A stretch of 64,000 nucleotides of DNA from Candidatus Thiodiazotropha sp. CDECU1 (GTDB lineage: Bacteria; Pseudomonadota; Gammaproteobacteria; Chromatiales; Chromatiaceae). The stretch spans positions 2,356,001 to 2,420,000 of the forward strand of contig NZ_OY734020.1 in assembly GCF_963455295.1 (NCBI RefSeq), given 5' to 3'. The notes beneath the pieces were generated by a model. The model was given only the letters and a program-made list of their open reading frames with translations. It had not been told where the DNA came from and ran no database searches. Position numbers and translations under genes: made by a program. Every line of letters starts with the position of its first letter. Positions within the stretch are counted from its first letter, which is position 1. Shown here one piece after another: positions 26,665-35,933 of this stretch.

Positions 26665-27658
26665 CGGCCTGCTTGAGCTGCATACCTTGTACAATGCCTA
26701 GAATAGTCACTGCAGGCACCTCCCCCACGGCCGTCACCTGGTAGCCATCAACCTGGCCACCCCAGGCGTTGATGGCGCCAAGGCGTGATACCCCGCTGAA
26801 TGCCTCTTCCCTGGTTTCCGGTTCCACAAACACCGAGAGTGAACTCAGGCCGTCGCTGAACACATACTGGTCGATGGGATCGCTACCCTGAATATCTGTC
26901 AGTTGATGCTGCAGGCTGAGTCTGAAACCGCTGGGTAAGCCGATGAATTTCCACTTGCTGGGGTTCAACAGGGGGATTTTATTTGTCTCATCGGGGTGGC
27001 TTTTCAATCGGTAGGTAAACAGCGACTCCCGGTTATGGAGTTCACTGATTTCCGCAACACCTATCTGCAGTTCGGTGAACATTGTCTGTTCGACCAACTC
27101 CCCTTGTTCGTTCAGCAGATCGGATTTCAGTGGCAGACCACTATCGGTATCGAGAGCGAAACGGTAGCCATAACGAAGACGGTCATTGGGTACGATCAAC
27201 ACCACCTGGGCCTCCCGGTTGGCTATCCTGGTCTTGCCCATATTCTGAAAACTGTAGTGTTTATCGAGCTGGTCGAGGTCCTGCGGCAGGATATTCAGGA
27301 ATTTGCTGCTCGGGGTTCGCCTATCGACTGAAATCTCATTGGAATCTGGTAATACGCAGGTCACTGACTCCTCATCACGAATCACCTCGCGAGGCGTACC
27401 ATTCAGGGACATCAGGCTCTCTCTCACACGATCGCCCTGCACCGCATGCGCGATTTTCATACTCTCGAGCTGGTTGTCGTGCAGATAGACGAAGGTGCCC
27501 TGATAGTTGAGTTTCTGAACCGCGTCCATCATGCGTTCGAGCCACTCCTTCGGCGAAGGGTCATCAGCGGCAGCTACGGCGTGGGAAATTGCCAGAAAGA
27601 GGCAGAAGACCATACAGGTCTGACCAAGGCGAAGATTAATCACAGCCACAGAACTCAT
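26657..27658 (-). CDS. rseB: Sigma-E regulatory protein RseB/MucB
   Basis: Periplasmic protein that binds the outer part of RseA and shields it from proteolysis until lipid or outer-membrane protein signals arrive. A signal peptide (FCLFLAISHAVAAA) is followed by the lipoprotein-like fold KEWLERMMDAVQKLNYQGTF. Family motif GDRVRESLMSLNG follows. 333 residues, a little over the usual size. Lies 25 bp after rseA and overlaps rseC. Confidence 0.94.
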   Translation of the reverse strand: MSSVAVINLRLGQTCMVFCLFLAISHAVAAADDPSPKEWLERMMDAVQKLNYQGTFVYLHDNQLESMKIAHAVQGDRVRESLMSLNGTPREVIRDEESVTCVLPDSNEISVDRRTPSSKFLNILPQDLDQLDKHYSFQNMGKTRIANREAQVVLIVPNDRLRYGYRFALDTDSGLPLKSDLLNEQGELVEQTMFTELQIGVAEISELHNRESLFTYRLKSHPDETNKIPLLNPSKWKFIGLPSGFRLSLQHQLTDIQGSDPIDQYVFSDGLSSLSVFVEPETREEAFSGVSRLGAINAWGGQVDGYQVTAVGEVPAVTILGIVQGMQLKQADD

Positions 27659-27683
27659 TCCGTATGCTCTCTACAGATGCCAT

Positions 27684-28274
27684 CTACTGCTTGTTCTCAT
27701 CGTAGCTGACAAAGGTTGCATAGGGCATGATGCCCTTGATATTGCTGGATGGTGAAAGGTCCTGGTGATTCAGCAGGTAGTCATTCAGCCGTGACTCGAC
27801 CTTGGGCTTTTTCAGCAACTCCCAACGAGTACCATCTTCGGCTACAGCGATGATATTACTCTTTGGCATTTGCTTGCCGACCGGCAGTTGATTGCTGGAT
27901 ACAAGCTGATCTGGTGCTTCGGAACTCCCCGGATTGATCAACTGTGGCGCCATGACAACCGCCACTGCCGTCAATGATGCGGCCACCGCCAGCCCCGTCA
28001 AAGCCCGTTTCTTGCTCGGGGTCTGACGCTTGATGGCAGCAGGCGCCAGCACTACCGGCTCACTTTCAAGCTTCTCACTGATGTAGCGGGCTAAATCGGG
28101 ATTGTGCAGCTGGCCAAGTTCGTTACGCATCGCATCCCCTATCAGATGGTAGCGTGACCAGATATCCAGACTCTCCTGATTATGCTTCAGCTTGTTGATT
28201 TCACCGGAAATTTCGGGTTGTGAAATTTCGTCGTCTACCAGTGCGGATAATCTTTCGAACTCTTGCTCAGTCAT
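27684..28274 (-). CDS. rseA: Anti-sigma factor RseA/MucA
   Basis: Inner-membrane inhibitor of RpoE. An N-terminal sigma-binding domain (RLSALVDDEISQPEI) is followed by one membrane helix (ALTGLAVAASLTAVAVVM, about residues 91-108) and a periplasmic tail where RseB binds and DegS-type cleavage starts. The tail is less conserved, as usual. 196 residues. It follows rpoE by 16 bp. Confidence 0.94.
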   Translation of the reverse strand: MTEQEFERLSALVDDEISQPEISGEINKLKHNQESLDIWSRYHLIGDAMRNELGQLHNPDLARYISEKLESEPVVLAPAAIKRQTPSKKRALTGLAVAASLTAVAVVMAPQLINPGSSEAPDQLVSSNQLPVGKQMPKSNIIAVAEDGTRWELLKKPKVESRLNDYLLNHQDLSPSSNIKGIMPYATFVSYDENKQ

Positions 28275-28290
28275 TTCAATATGCCTGACA

Positions 28291-28869
28291 TTAGGGTTTT
28301 AACAATGGTCTCAGTTTTTTGTCGATCGCCTCACGCGCCCTGAATATGCGCGATCTCACCGTCCCCACCGGGCAGGACATGGCATTGGCGATCTCCTCGT
28401 AGCTCATACCTTCGAGCTCACGCAATACTATAGCTGTACGGAGATCCTCGGGCAGATCATCGATTGCCTTCTGCACCGTCATGCTGATCTCTTCTGTCAA
28501 CACATGATTCTCCGGTGTACCTGTCTCCTTTAGACGCGTTCCGACGTCCATTTGTTCAGCCACTTCGGCCTCTACGTCATCAGAAGGTGGGCGGCGTCCC
28601 TGGGCCACGAGGTAATTCTTAGCCGTATTGATAGCGATCCGGTAGAGCCAGGTGTAAAAAGCACTATCACCACGGAACTTAGGAATGGCCCGGTAAGCCT
28701 TGATGAAGGCTTCCTGGGTCACATCCAGTACCTCGTGAGGATCCCGGATATAGCGGGAGATCAGATTGGTGATCTTCTGCTGATATTTGAGCACCAGCAG
28801 GTCAAACGCTCTTTTATCACCCTGTTGAACTCGCGTAACGAGCTCCTGATCGATTAACCGCTCGCCCAT
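28291..28869 (-). CDS. rpoE: Extracytoplasmic-function sigma factor RpoE/AlgU
   Basis: Sigma factor for envelope stress. Region 2 (DKRAFDLLVLKYQQKI then DVTQEAFIKAYRAIPKFRGD) and region 4 (LPEDLRTAIVLRELEGMSYE) are intact. The start is the ATG at 28869, giving MGERLIDQELV and about 192 residues; an AGGAGG lies 11 nt upstream. An open frame continues to 28917 but has no homologous look. First gene of the rpoE-rseA-rseB-rseC-mucD operon. Confidence 0.97.
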   Translation of the reverse strand: MGERLIDQELVTRVQQGDKRAFDLLVLKYQQKITNLISRYIRDPHEVLDVTQEAFIKAYRAIPKFRGDSAFYTWLYRIAINTAKNYLVAQGRRPPSDDVEAEVAEQMDVGTRLKETGTPENHVLTEEISMTVQKAIDDLPEDLRTAIVLRELEGMSYEEIANAMSCPVGTVRSRIFRAREAIDKKLRPLLKP

Positions 28870-28915
28870 CCGGGCCGATACCTCCTCGTGACGGGCACAT
28901 CCTGTGCACAGTCCC

Positions 28916-28942
28916 ATTGACAGTCTTAATGTTGATTAGTTC
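28916..28942 (-). promoter_or_regulatory. Candidate autoregulated RpoE promoter
   Basis: In minus-strand reading GAACTA (28942-28937), a 15-nt spacer, and GTCAAT (28921-28916) resemble the sigma-E pattern GAACTT, N15-16, TCTGA/GTCTAA. It would start transcripts about 40 nt before the rpoE ATG. The -10 match is partial. Confidence 0.3.
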
Positions 28943-29049
28943 TCGCAATCCCCGGCTTGAATTGATCTAGTTCAATGAAAAGTCAAATTGAGCTAGGATG
29001 CTTTACATATGGATGGGCATTATCACCGTAACGACTCTACCCCGCAAAT

Positions 29050-30669
29050 ATGACAACTGATCACCAGCACGACGTCCTCATCATCGGCAGCGGCGCAGCC
29101 GGCTTGAGCTTGGCCCTGCACTTGGGCGGACACCTGAAAATAGCCCTGATCTCCAAGCGCGAGCTTGAGGAGACCAATACCTACTATGCACAAGGCGGGA
29201 TTTCCGTGGTGTTGGACGAAGCGGACAGTATTGCATCACATGTGAAAGACACCCTTAACGCAGGTGTCGGACTGTGCAATGAAAAAATAGTTCAGTTGGT
29301 GGTGGAACATGGACCGATGAATATCGATTGGCTGCTCAAGGGGGGTGTCAATTTCACCCGGGATGACACATCAACGTCCAGCAGCGGCTACCACCTGACC
29401 CGGGAGGGGGGGCACTCCCATCGGCGGGTGATCCATGCTGCCGATGCCACCGGCAAAGAGGTGGAAACCACCCTCCAGGAACAGGTATTGGCTCAGCCCA
29501 ACATCGATGTCTTTGAACACCACATCGCGATTGACCTGATCACCAGTGAACGGAGTGAGGAAAAGCGGCAAAAACATTGTTACGGCGCCTATATACTGGA
29601 TCATGAAAACAACCAGGTTGAGACATTTCGCGCTCGCTTCGTCGTCCTGGCCACCGGCGGCGCGAGCAAGGTCTATCAATACACCAGCAATCCGGATGTG
29701 GCCACGGGTGACGGCATTGCCATGGCCTGGCGGGCCGGGTGTCGGGTCGCCAACATGGAGTTCATCCAGTTCCACCCCACCTGCCTCTACCACCCTGATG
29801 CCAAGAGCTTTCTGATTTCAGAGGCGGTCCGTGGCGAAGGTGGTCAGTTGAAACTCCCGGACGGCAGCCGCTTTATGCATCGTTTTGACGAGCGAGGCGA
29901 GTTGGCACCCCGGGATATCGTCGCCCGCGCCATCGACCACGAAATGAAGCGGATCGGTGCTGATTGTCTCTATCTGGATATCAGCCACAAATCCGCCGAC
30001 TTCATTCAGGAACACTTCCCCACCATCTATCATCGCTGTCGCGATTTCGGCATCGATATCACCCAACAACCGATACCGGTCGTTCCCGCCGCCCACTACA
30101 CCTGCGGTGGCATCATGGCAGACGAGCATGCCCGAACCGATGTTGCCGGACTCTACGTCATCGGTGAAAGCGCCTATACCGGCCTGCATGGTGCGAATCG
30201 TATGGCCAGCAACTCCCTGTTGGAGTGCCTGGTGTTCGCCAACCTCGCCGCCCAGGATATCCACGCCCTGGATGCGGAGACCCCTGAACCCCCTGTTCTA
30301 TCACCCTGGGATGAAAGCCGGGTAACCGAACCGGATGAAGAGGTCGTGGTCTCTCATAACTGGGATGAACTGCGCCATTTCATGTGGGACTATGTGGGCA
30401 TAGTGCGCAGCAATAAGCGCTTGATGAGGGCATGTCGGCGAACCGACCTGTTACGTCGGGAGATCGTCGAGTACTACAGTAACTTCCGGGTCAGTATCGA
30501 CCTGCTGGAACTGCGCAATCTGGTCGATGTGGCGGATATGATCATTCGTTCGGCCCAATCCCGCCGGGAGAGCCGCGGCCTCCACTACACCATCGACTTT
30601 CCCTACCTGGACGATCGGGTTCAGAAGAAACCCACGATACTGATACCCGATAACTACTCCCCCTTTTGA
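29050..30669 (+). CDS. nadB: L-aspartate oxidase
   Basis: FAD enzyme oxidising aspartate to iminoaspartate, the first step of NAD synthesis. FAD-binding [15 protein letters not shown] at the N-terminus, the [15 protein letters not shown] substrate region, the [10 protein letters not shown] motif, and the [18 protein letters not shown]-terminal FAD segment are all intact. 539 residues, normal. Divergent from rpoE, as in Pseudomonas and E. coli. Confidence 0.98.
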   Translation: MTTDHQHDVLIIGSGAAGLSLALHLGGHLKIALISKRELEETNTYYAQGGISVVLDEADSIASHVKDTLNAGVGLCNEKIVQLVVEHGPMNIDWLLKGGVNFTRDDTSTSSSGYHLTREGGHSHRRVIHAADATGKEVETTLQEQVLAQPNIDVFEHHIAIDLITSERSEEKRQKHCYGAYILDHENNQVETFRARFVVLATGGASKVYQYTSNPDVATGDGIAMAWRAGCRVANMEFIQFHPTCLYHPDAKSFLISEAVRGEGGQLKLPDGSRFMHRFDERGELAPRDIVARAIDHEMKRIGADCLYLDISHKSADFIQEHFPTIYHRCRDFGIDITQQPIPVVPAAHYTCGGIMADEHARTDVAGLYVIGESAYTGLHGANRMASNSLLECLVFANLAAQDIHALDAETPEPPVLSPWDESRVTEPDEEVVVSHNWDELRHFMWDYVGIVRSNKRLMRACRRTDLLRREIVEYYSNFRVSIDLLELRNLVDVADMIIRSAQSRRESRGLHYTIDFPYLDDRVQKKPTILIPDNYSPF

Positions 30670-30703
30670 TTGGCCCTTCGGCGCACACCAAGCCACTGGA
30701 TCG

Positions 30704-31393
30704 CTAGTGTGGCCCGGTTTTACCGATAACCTCAATATCCATCGCAATGAGCTCTTCAATTTCGTGGAATCGGTAGGGATCATGATCATTGATCTCCGCT
30801 ATCCGGGGTAATCGAGGATGCGTAATCATTTTTCTGCGCCAGAAACCGGGCAGTTGCATCGACTGATTCAGGGCCTGTACCCGGGTATCCCCTTGATAGC
30901 GCTTGGCCAGTAGTTGCTGGCAGACTGAGAAGTGTTGCAGTGGGACGTCCCGCACCAACCAATAGTAGTGGTAGCGGCCAGGTGATGTTGCAACATGGAT
31001 GTGGGGTTTAAGAGGGAATCTTCCAGGATCACCGCCCCTGTCGGCATCCACAAACAGGGCCCTGACCTGACAAATAGCTGCAACATCCCTGGCCACGCCA
31101 TTGGTCCGGTTGATGGTGACAGTGACAACCGCCCCTCGCTGGTTAAGCATCACAAGCTGATCCCAGCAGGCGTCCAGGGCGCCATGGAGCGCTTTTTCCA
31201 AGGGGTCCTGTGAACCCGAACGGGTATATTCGGTGTCAGAAAAGGTGCGAAATGAGAATTCGCCGGCCTGGGGGTCCAGGTGCCCGAGAAAACGCGCCAC
31301 CTGCTCTCTATCCGGCTCTAATCCTTGCCCATGGGATTCGATCCAGTGAGCGATGTGGCTGATACAGGGATCGCGAATGTAGCGGCGCTTCAC
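30704..31393 (-). CDS. RepB-like DNA primase domain protein
   Basis: 229 residues resembling the RepB-family archaeo-eukaryotic primase fold. The metal-binding acidic pair sits in RALFVDADRGGD (Asp116, Asp118), the SPGRYHYYW motif at 137-145 carries the catalytic-type His, and a basic LPGFWRRK motif (181-188) follows. No helicase or zinc domain is attached. In plasmids such domains prime replication; here the gene is chromosomal, with no phage or plasmid genes nearby. Its start overlaps the stop of the Memo-like gene by 4 bp (ATGA), so it belongs to the AmmeMemoRadiSam transcript. Confidence 0.72.
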   Translation of the reverse strand: MKRRYIRDPCISHIAHWIESHGQGLEPDREQVARFLGHLDPQAGEFSFRTFSDTEYTRSGSQDPLEKALHGALDACWDQLVMLNQRGAVVTVTINRTNGVARDVAAICQVRALFVDADRGGDPGRFPLKPHIHVATSPGRYHYYWLVRDVPLQHFSVCQQLLAKRYQGDTRVQALNQSMQLPGFWRRKMITHPRLPRIAEINDHDPYRFHEIEELIAMDIEVIGKTGPH

Positions 31394-32184
31394 GCCGCCT
31401 CTGATCCGGAAAAGGTATAGGCGCCATAACCAACCACCTGGTCCTTGCTACCCGCTGTGTCACCCGAGTTCCTCAAGTCCACCAACTCCCCATGCAGACC
31501 CACGCGTTTGGCCTCCAGCAACAGGCCTTGAACCGGGATCCTGCCGCAGGCATCCTCATAGTCCAGTCGTTCAGGATGGAGGGAAGTGATCGCATCGCTG
31601 GTCGCCTGGTCCATGCGTTGCGCCGTCAGATAATCGTGATAGTGGCTGAGATCGGAGCTGATCACGATCAGGGTCTCTTCCCCCCCCCAAACCCTTGCCA
31701 GCACCTCCGCCACCTGATCACCCGTGGCATCACCCACTACCAGTGGAAGCAGATCGAATTCACGCAACATAACCTGCAGGAATGGCAGCTGCACTTCCAA
31801 CGAATGTTCCTGGGCATGGGCCGCCTCAAGCTGAACTACCTGGGGTAATTCCTGCAAGGCATGAAGGGTCTGCCGATCCACTGGAATATCCCCCAGGGGG
31901 GTACGAAAATAGTCCGCTTCGCTGGTCGCCAATCCGTTGAAGGGTACGCGATGGGACGGCCCTAAAAGCACAACACGGCTGATGCGGTCAGCTGCCCTGG
32001 CCAGACTGGCATAGGCACTGGCGGCAATTGGCCCCGAATAGATATAGCCTGCGTGGGGGGCAATCAACGCTTTAGGCGGCTCCCCATGTGGTGTCGCCGA
32101 GTCGAGGTAACCTGTCACCATCTGTTGCAGAATATCCCTATCGGCAGGATAGAAAAGATCGGATACTGCGGGCTTTCTGATCAT
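31390..32184 (-). CDS. amrB: AmmeMemoRadiSam system protein B (Memo family)
   Basis: Memo-family protein related to non-haem iron dioxygenases. Metal-site candidates are in LIAPHAGYIYSGPIAA (His near residue 47), the QEHSLEVQLPFL region, and SSDLSHYHDY. The start is the ATG at 32184 giving MIRKPAVSDLFYP; an upstream start at 32199 is less typical. Together with AmrS (32233-33306) and AmrA (44877-45464) it completes a three-protein set of unknown biochemical role. It overlaps the downstream primase-like gene. Confidence 0.93.
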   Translation of the reverse strand: MIRKPAVSDLFYPADRDILQQMVTGYLDSATPHGEPPKALIAPHAGYIYSGPIAASAYASLARAADRISRVVLLGPSHRVPFNGLATSEADYFRTPLGDIPVDRQTLHALQELPQVVQLEAAHAQEHSLEVQLPFLQVMLREFDLLPLVVGDATGDQVAEVLARVWGGEETLIVISSDLSHYHDYLTAQRMDQATSDAITSLHPERLDYEDACGRIPVQGLLLEAKRVGLHGELVDLRNSGDTAGSKDQVVGYGAYTFSGSEAA

Positions 32185-32232
32185 TGTCATAACAACCACC
32201 TCGATGCTATATAAGTTTTGAGTGTTTACTTT

Positions 32233-33306
32233 TCAATCACTCATCCTGACCGTCTGCCGTCGACTCCCCCACACCCCCGGGAGAGGGTCGAATAGGCCCG
32301 CCAATCTGGTGCCACATTGATCACAACATCCTTGCTCATCCAGGTGCCATTCCCCCAGTTCATACCAATCCCTCTGAATCAGGAGCTTGCCGCAATGGTG
32401 ACACCAGGTACTCGACTCCCGGCTGTCATGCACGTTACCCACGTAGGCATAGTGGACGCCGGTTTCGACAGCGATCCTGCGCGCCCGACTAAGAGTGGCA
32501 TGGGGGGTGGGTGGATAGTCCCGCATCTTCCAGTCGGGATGGAAGGCGGTGAAATGGAGCGGCACGTCGGGTCCCAGATTATCCACCACCCATTGACTCA
32601 GGTCGTTGATCTCCTGATCTGAATCGTTCTCTCCCGGTATCAGGAGTGTGGTTATCTCCAGCCAAATCCCGCTCTCGTGCTTCAGATATTTCAAGGTATC
32701 CAGAACCGGTTCCAGGTGGGCGCCTGTCAGCTTGTGATAGAAACTCTCGTTGAAAGACTTCAAATCGACGTTGGCGGCGTGCATATGCCGATAGAACTCT
32801 TGTCGCGGCTCGGCACATACATACCCCGCCGTAACGGCCACTGACTTGATGGAGTATTCGGCACAGGCCTTTGCCACATCGATGGCATATTCGTGAAAGA
32901 TCACCGGGTCGTTATAGGTATAGGCGACGCTCCGGCATCCCAACCGATGGGCTGTCTGCGCGATCGCTTCCGGGGAGGCTTCATCGGCCAGGGTATGCGT
33001 CTCCCGGGACTTGCTGATATCCCAGTTCTGGCAAAACTTGCAGGCCAGGTTGCAACCGGCAGTGCCAAAGGAAAATACCGGTGTACCGGGCAGAAAGTGA
33101 TTGAGGGGTTTTTTTTCGATGGGATCGATGCAGAACCCACTCGACCGGCCATAGGTATTCAAGACTATGGCACCCTGATGGTTTTCCCTGACATAGCAAA
33201 AACCCTGTTTGCCCTCTTTGAGTCGGCAATAGCGCGGACAGAGATCGCATTGAATCCGCTCGTTATCGATCTGATGCCAATATTTGGTTGGGAAATGGGT
33301 CTGCAT
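32233..33306 (-). CDS. amrS: AmmeMemoRadiSam system radical SAM enzyme
   Basis: 357-residue radical SAM protein with the cluster motif CNLACKFC (Cys85, Cys89, Cys92), an N-terminal cysteine set (CDLCPRYC, about 20-27), and a C-terminal double CxxC zinc-ribbon (WCHHCGKLL and CDQCGTRL). Resembles pyruvate-formate-lyase activating enzymes, but the AmmeMemoRadiSam assignment follows from the adjacent Memo gene. Substrate unknown. It is 48 bp upstream of amrB on the same strand. Confidence 0.95.
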   Translation of the reverse strand: MQTHFPTKYWHQIDNERIQCDLCPRYCRLKEGKQGFCYVRENHQGAIVLNTYGRSSGFCIDPIEKKPLNHFLPGTPVFSFGTAGCNLACKFCQNWDISKSRETHTLADEASPEAIAQTAHRLGCRSVAYTYNDPVIFHEYAIDVAKACAEYSIKSVAVTAGYVCAEPRQEFYRHMHAANVDLKSFNESFYHKLTGAHLEPVLDTLKYLKHESGIWLEITTLLIPGENDSDQEINDLSQWVVDNLGPDVPLHFTAFHPDWKMRDYPPTPHATLSRARRIAVETGVHYAYVGNVHDSRESSTWCHHCGKLLIQRDWYELGEWHLDEQGCCDQCGTRLAGLFDPLPGVWGSRRQTVRMSD

Positions 33307-33343
33307 GACGACCTCGAAAAATAGAGTTCTCCTATAAGTAAAT

Positions 33344-35692
33344 TTAGTCTGACATCAGGCTTCTTGCAGCGCCGATTGCGGCCTGTCCAAGCGCCAAACC
33401 ACCATCATTGGCTGGCACCCGCCGCTGTGACAAAAGCCTGAAACCAGCATCTTGGAGGCGATTTGAGACGAGCTCGAACAAGGTCTTGTTTTGAAAAACG
33501 CCCCCTGTGAGCGCGATCGAATCAAGCTGATGCAGACGCGCAATCTTCTCTGCCGCTCCACACAGGCTCTGTGCCAGACCAAGGTGAAAACGCCACGCGA
33601 TCTCACCCTTGCCTCGACCGGCGCGCAGATCTTCAAGCATGCCCGGCCAGAGTGTTGCGCTATCAAGCCGGTAATTCCCATGTTCCACATGGGCCTGCAT
33701 TTCATAGGGGGTTAGACCGTCTCTGCAATGGAACGATGCCGCCGCTTCGAGCTCGATCGCTGCCTGGCCTTCATAACTGATCGATTCCCGGCAGATCCCC
33801 AACAGCGCAGCCACAGCATCGAACAGGCGTCCGCAGGAACTGCTCAGTGGTGAGTTGACGCCCGCTTCGATCATCCTGCTGAGCACCTCTACCGATTGTT
33901 GGTTGAGCCAATCGATCGGCTCCAAATCGCCCCACTGGGACAGGACCTGTTGCCACCCGAATTGTCGACTCAACTGACTGAAGGTATTTCTCCAGGGTTG
34001 CAGAATCGCCTGAGTGCCGCCAGGCAGCGGCATTGGAGTAAGCATGCCTACCCGTTGATAGCCAAGGTAATCGGCGATCATGAACTCCCCTCCCCAGACG
34101 GTGCCGTCATCGCCATAGCCAGATCCATCCAGGGCAATTCCGAGCACCTTGCCCCCCTGCAGCGGCCAGCCGTTTTCTGCCAGGACACTGGCGACATGGG
34201 CATGGTGGTGCTGTACCAGGATCAATGGCAGCCCCAACTCATCAGCCAGACCCCTGGCGTGTTGGGTGGAACGGTAGTTGGGATGCAGATCGGCGACCAA
34301 CTGCCGGGGTTGATGCTCAAACAGCCTCCCATAGAGATCGATATTTCTGAGATAGTCCTGATAGGAGATCAGGTTTTCCAGATCCCCGATATGCTGGGAG
34401 AGAACCGCCTCGCCCTGCCGGGTCAGACAGAAGGTGTTTTTCAGCTCACCGCCCATGGCCAACTGCCGTGGGGCCTGATCGAACCCCTTGGGCAGTCGTA
34501 TGGGTTCGGGTGCAAAGCCCCGTGCCCGCCGCAGCATCCTTGCGGTCCCATCCATGATACGCACCACTGAGTCGTCGACCCGATTGGTGATCTCCCTGTC
34601 ATGTAACAGAAACAGATCGGCGAGTGGCTGGAGCCGCTCGGCTGCTTCCTGATTGTCGATACATTGAGGCTCCTCTACCCGGTTACCGCTCGTCATCACC
34701 AGGGGTGTCTCCAATCCGGCCAGCAACAGATGGTGCAGCGGTGAATAGGGCAACATGAATCCGAGTGTGGTCTGCTGCGGTGCAAGGTTATCCGCGAGAG
34801 CCACATCAGGAATTCGGCTAAGGAGGACTATAGGTGCCGCCGAATGCCGGAGCAGCCGCTCCTCCTCCTCGCTGACCCGACAATAGTCGCGGACAATACG
34901 ACACTCCCGGGCCATCAAGGCAAAGGGCTTGTGATAGCGCCCCTTGCGCTCGCGCAGGCGGGCAACCACCTGGTCATTGGTGGCATCGCAGGCCAGATGA
35001 AAGCCACCTACACCCTTGATTGCCAGAATCTCACCTGCAGCCAGGCGCCGTTGCGCCTCCTGTATCGTATCCTCTCCCGGCGCGCTTGCCTCCACCGGTC
35101 TGCCGGCCGGATCACTCAGCCAGATCCTGGGGCCACATACCGGACAGGCATTGGGTTGGGCATGAAAGCGCCGATCCCCCGGATTGCGGTACTCCGCCTC
35201 GCAGGCTTCACACATGGGAAAATGGCGCATGCTGGTATTGATCCGGTCGTAGGGTATGCCCTCGACGATGGTCAGACGCGGTCCACAATGGGTACAGTTG
35301 GTGAAGGGATATCGATAGCGCCGGTTTTGCGCATCCGCTATATCCTGCAGACAGGCATCGCAGGTTGCTGCATCGGGCACGATCCCGGTCTGCACCTCTC
35401 CCGAGCGACTCTCGGTAATGATGAACTCTTCCTGTTGCGGCAGCTGATCCGTTGCATGACGGGTCAGGGAATCGATCTTCGCCAGGGGGGGAGGCTGAGA
35501 CAACAGTTGTTGGCAAAAGCGATCGATCTGCGACTGTTCACCGCAAATATGCATCTCCACACCCTGGCTGTCATTCCATACCGCACCGCGAAGCCCATTC
35601 TCCCGCGCCAGACGCCAGACCGTGGGGCGAAAACCCACACCCTGCACCAGGCCCTGCACCCGGATCTGTTCGGCCACCACGCCACCAGACAT
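33344..35692 (-). CDS. hypF: Carbamoyltransferase HypF
   Basis: Makes the carbamoyl group that becomes cyanide ligands of [NiFe]-hydrogenase. Order of domains: acylphosphatase (RVQGLVQGVGFRPTVWRLA), two zinc fingers (CDACLQDI...CTHCGP and CEACEAEY...CPVCGP), a YrdC-like part, and the Kae1-like part (VQHHHAHVASVLAENG, LDGSGYGDDGTVWGGEF, TGGVFQNKTL). 782 residues, full length. No other hyp or hydrogenase gene is in this window. Confidence 0.97.
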   Translation of the reverse strand: MSGGVVAEQIRVQGLVQGVGFRPTVWRLARENGLRGAVWNDSQGVEMHICGEQSQIDRFCQQLLSQPPPLAKIDSLTRHATDQLPQQEEFIITESRSGEVQTGIVPDAATCDACLQDIADAQNRRYRYPFTNCTHCGPRLTIVEGIPYDRINTSMRHFPMCEACEAEYRNPGDRRFHAQPNACPVCGPRIWLSDPAGRPVEASAPGEDTIQEAQRRLAAGEILAIKGVGGFHLACDATNDQVVARLRERKGRYHKPFALMARECRIVRDYCRVSEEEERLLRHSAAPIVLLSRIPDVALADNLAPQQTTLGFMLPYSPLHHLLLAGLETPLVMTSGNRVEEPQCIDNQEAAERLQPLADLFLLHDREITNRVDDSVVRIMDGTARMLRRARGFAPEPIRLPKGFDQAPRQLAMGGELKNTFCLTRQGEAVLSQHIGDLENLISYQDYLRNIDLYGRLFEHQPRQLVADLHPNYRSTQHARGLADELGLPLILVQHHHAHVASVLAENGWPLQGGKVLGIALDGSGYGDDGTVWGGEFMIADYLGYQRVGMLTPMPLPGGTQAILQPWRNTFSQLSRQFGWQQVLSQWGDLEPIDWLNQQSVEVLSRMIEAGVNSPLSSSCGRLFDAVAALLGICRESISYEGQAAIELEAAASFHCRDGLTPYEMQAHVEHGNYRLDSATLWPGMLEDLRAGRGKGEIAWRFHLGLAQSLCGAAEKIARLHQLDSIALTGGVFQNKTLFELVSNRLQDAGFRLLSQRRVPANDGGLALGQAAIGAARSLMSD

Positions 35693-35856
35693 AATAATTA
35701 CACCCTTACACTGTTACTATTGGGAGCTATGTGCGCCGTTATCGGATAACAGCCAAGCCGGATACGAGTTTAACGACCATAGATGGGTTAACCCGCTGAA
35801 ACAATCGAGACCATCCGTTCTCTCTACTTCGAAAGTGGAGGAATGTAAAGCCCACA

Positions 35857-35875
35857 TATAATGTAAAACATTATA
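35857..35875. promoter_or_regulatory. 19-bp palindrome upstream of tmcA, possible operator
   Basis: TATAATGT, AAA, ACATTATA forms a perfect 8+3+8 palindrome, 59 bp before the tmcA start within the 241-bp spacer between hypF and tmcA. AT-rich and short-looped, it could bind a dimeric regulator; no family is recognised. Confidence 0.35.
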
Positions 35876-35933
35876 AAGATATTGTAAGTTTTTTATTATT
35901 AACACTAATTCATCATTTACCAACCTCCTGAGC

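Noticed and set aside
34844-35749. Plus-strand 301-codon frame opposite hypF
   Set aside because: Antisense to the zinc-finger and YrdC-like parts of hypF; no family features of its own.
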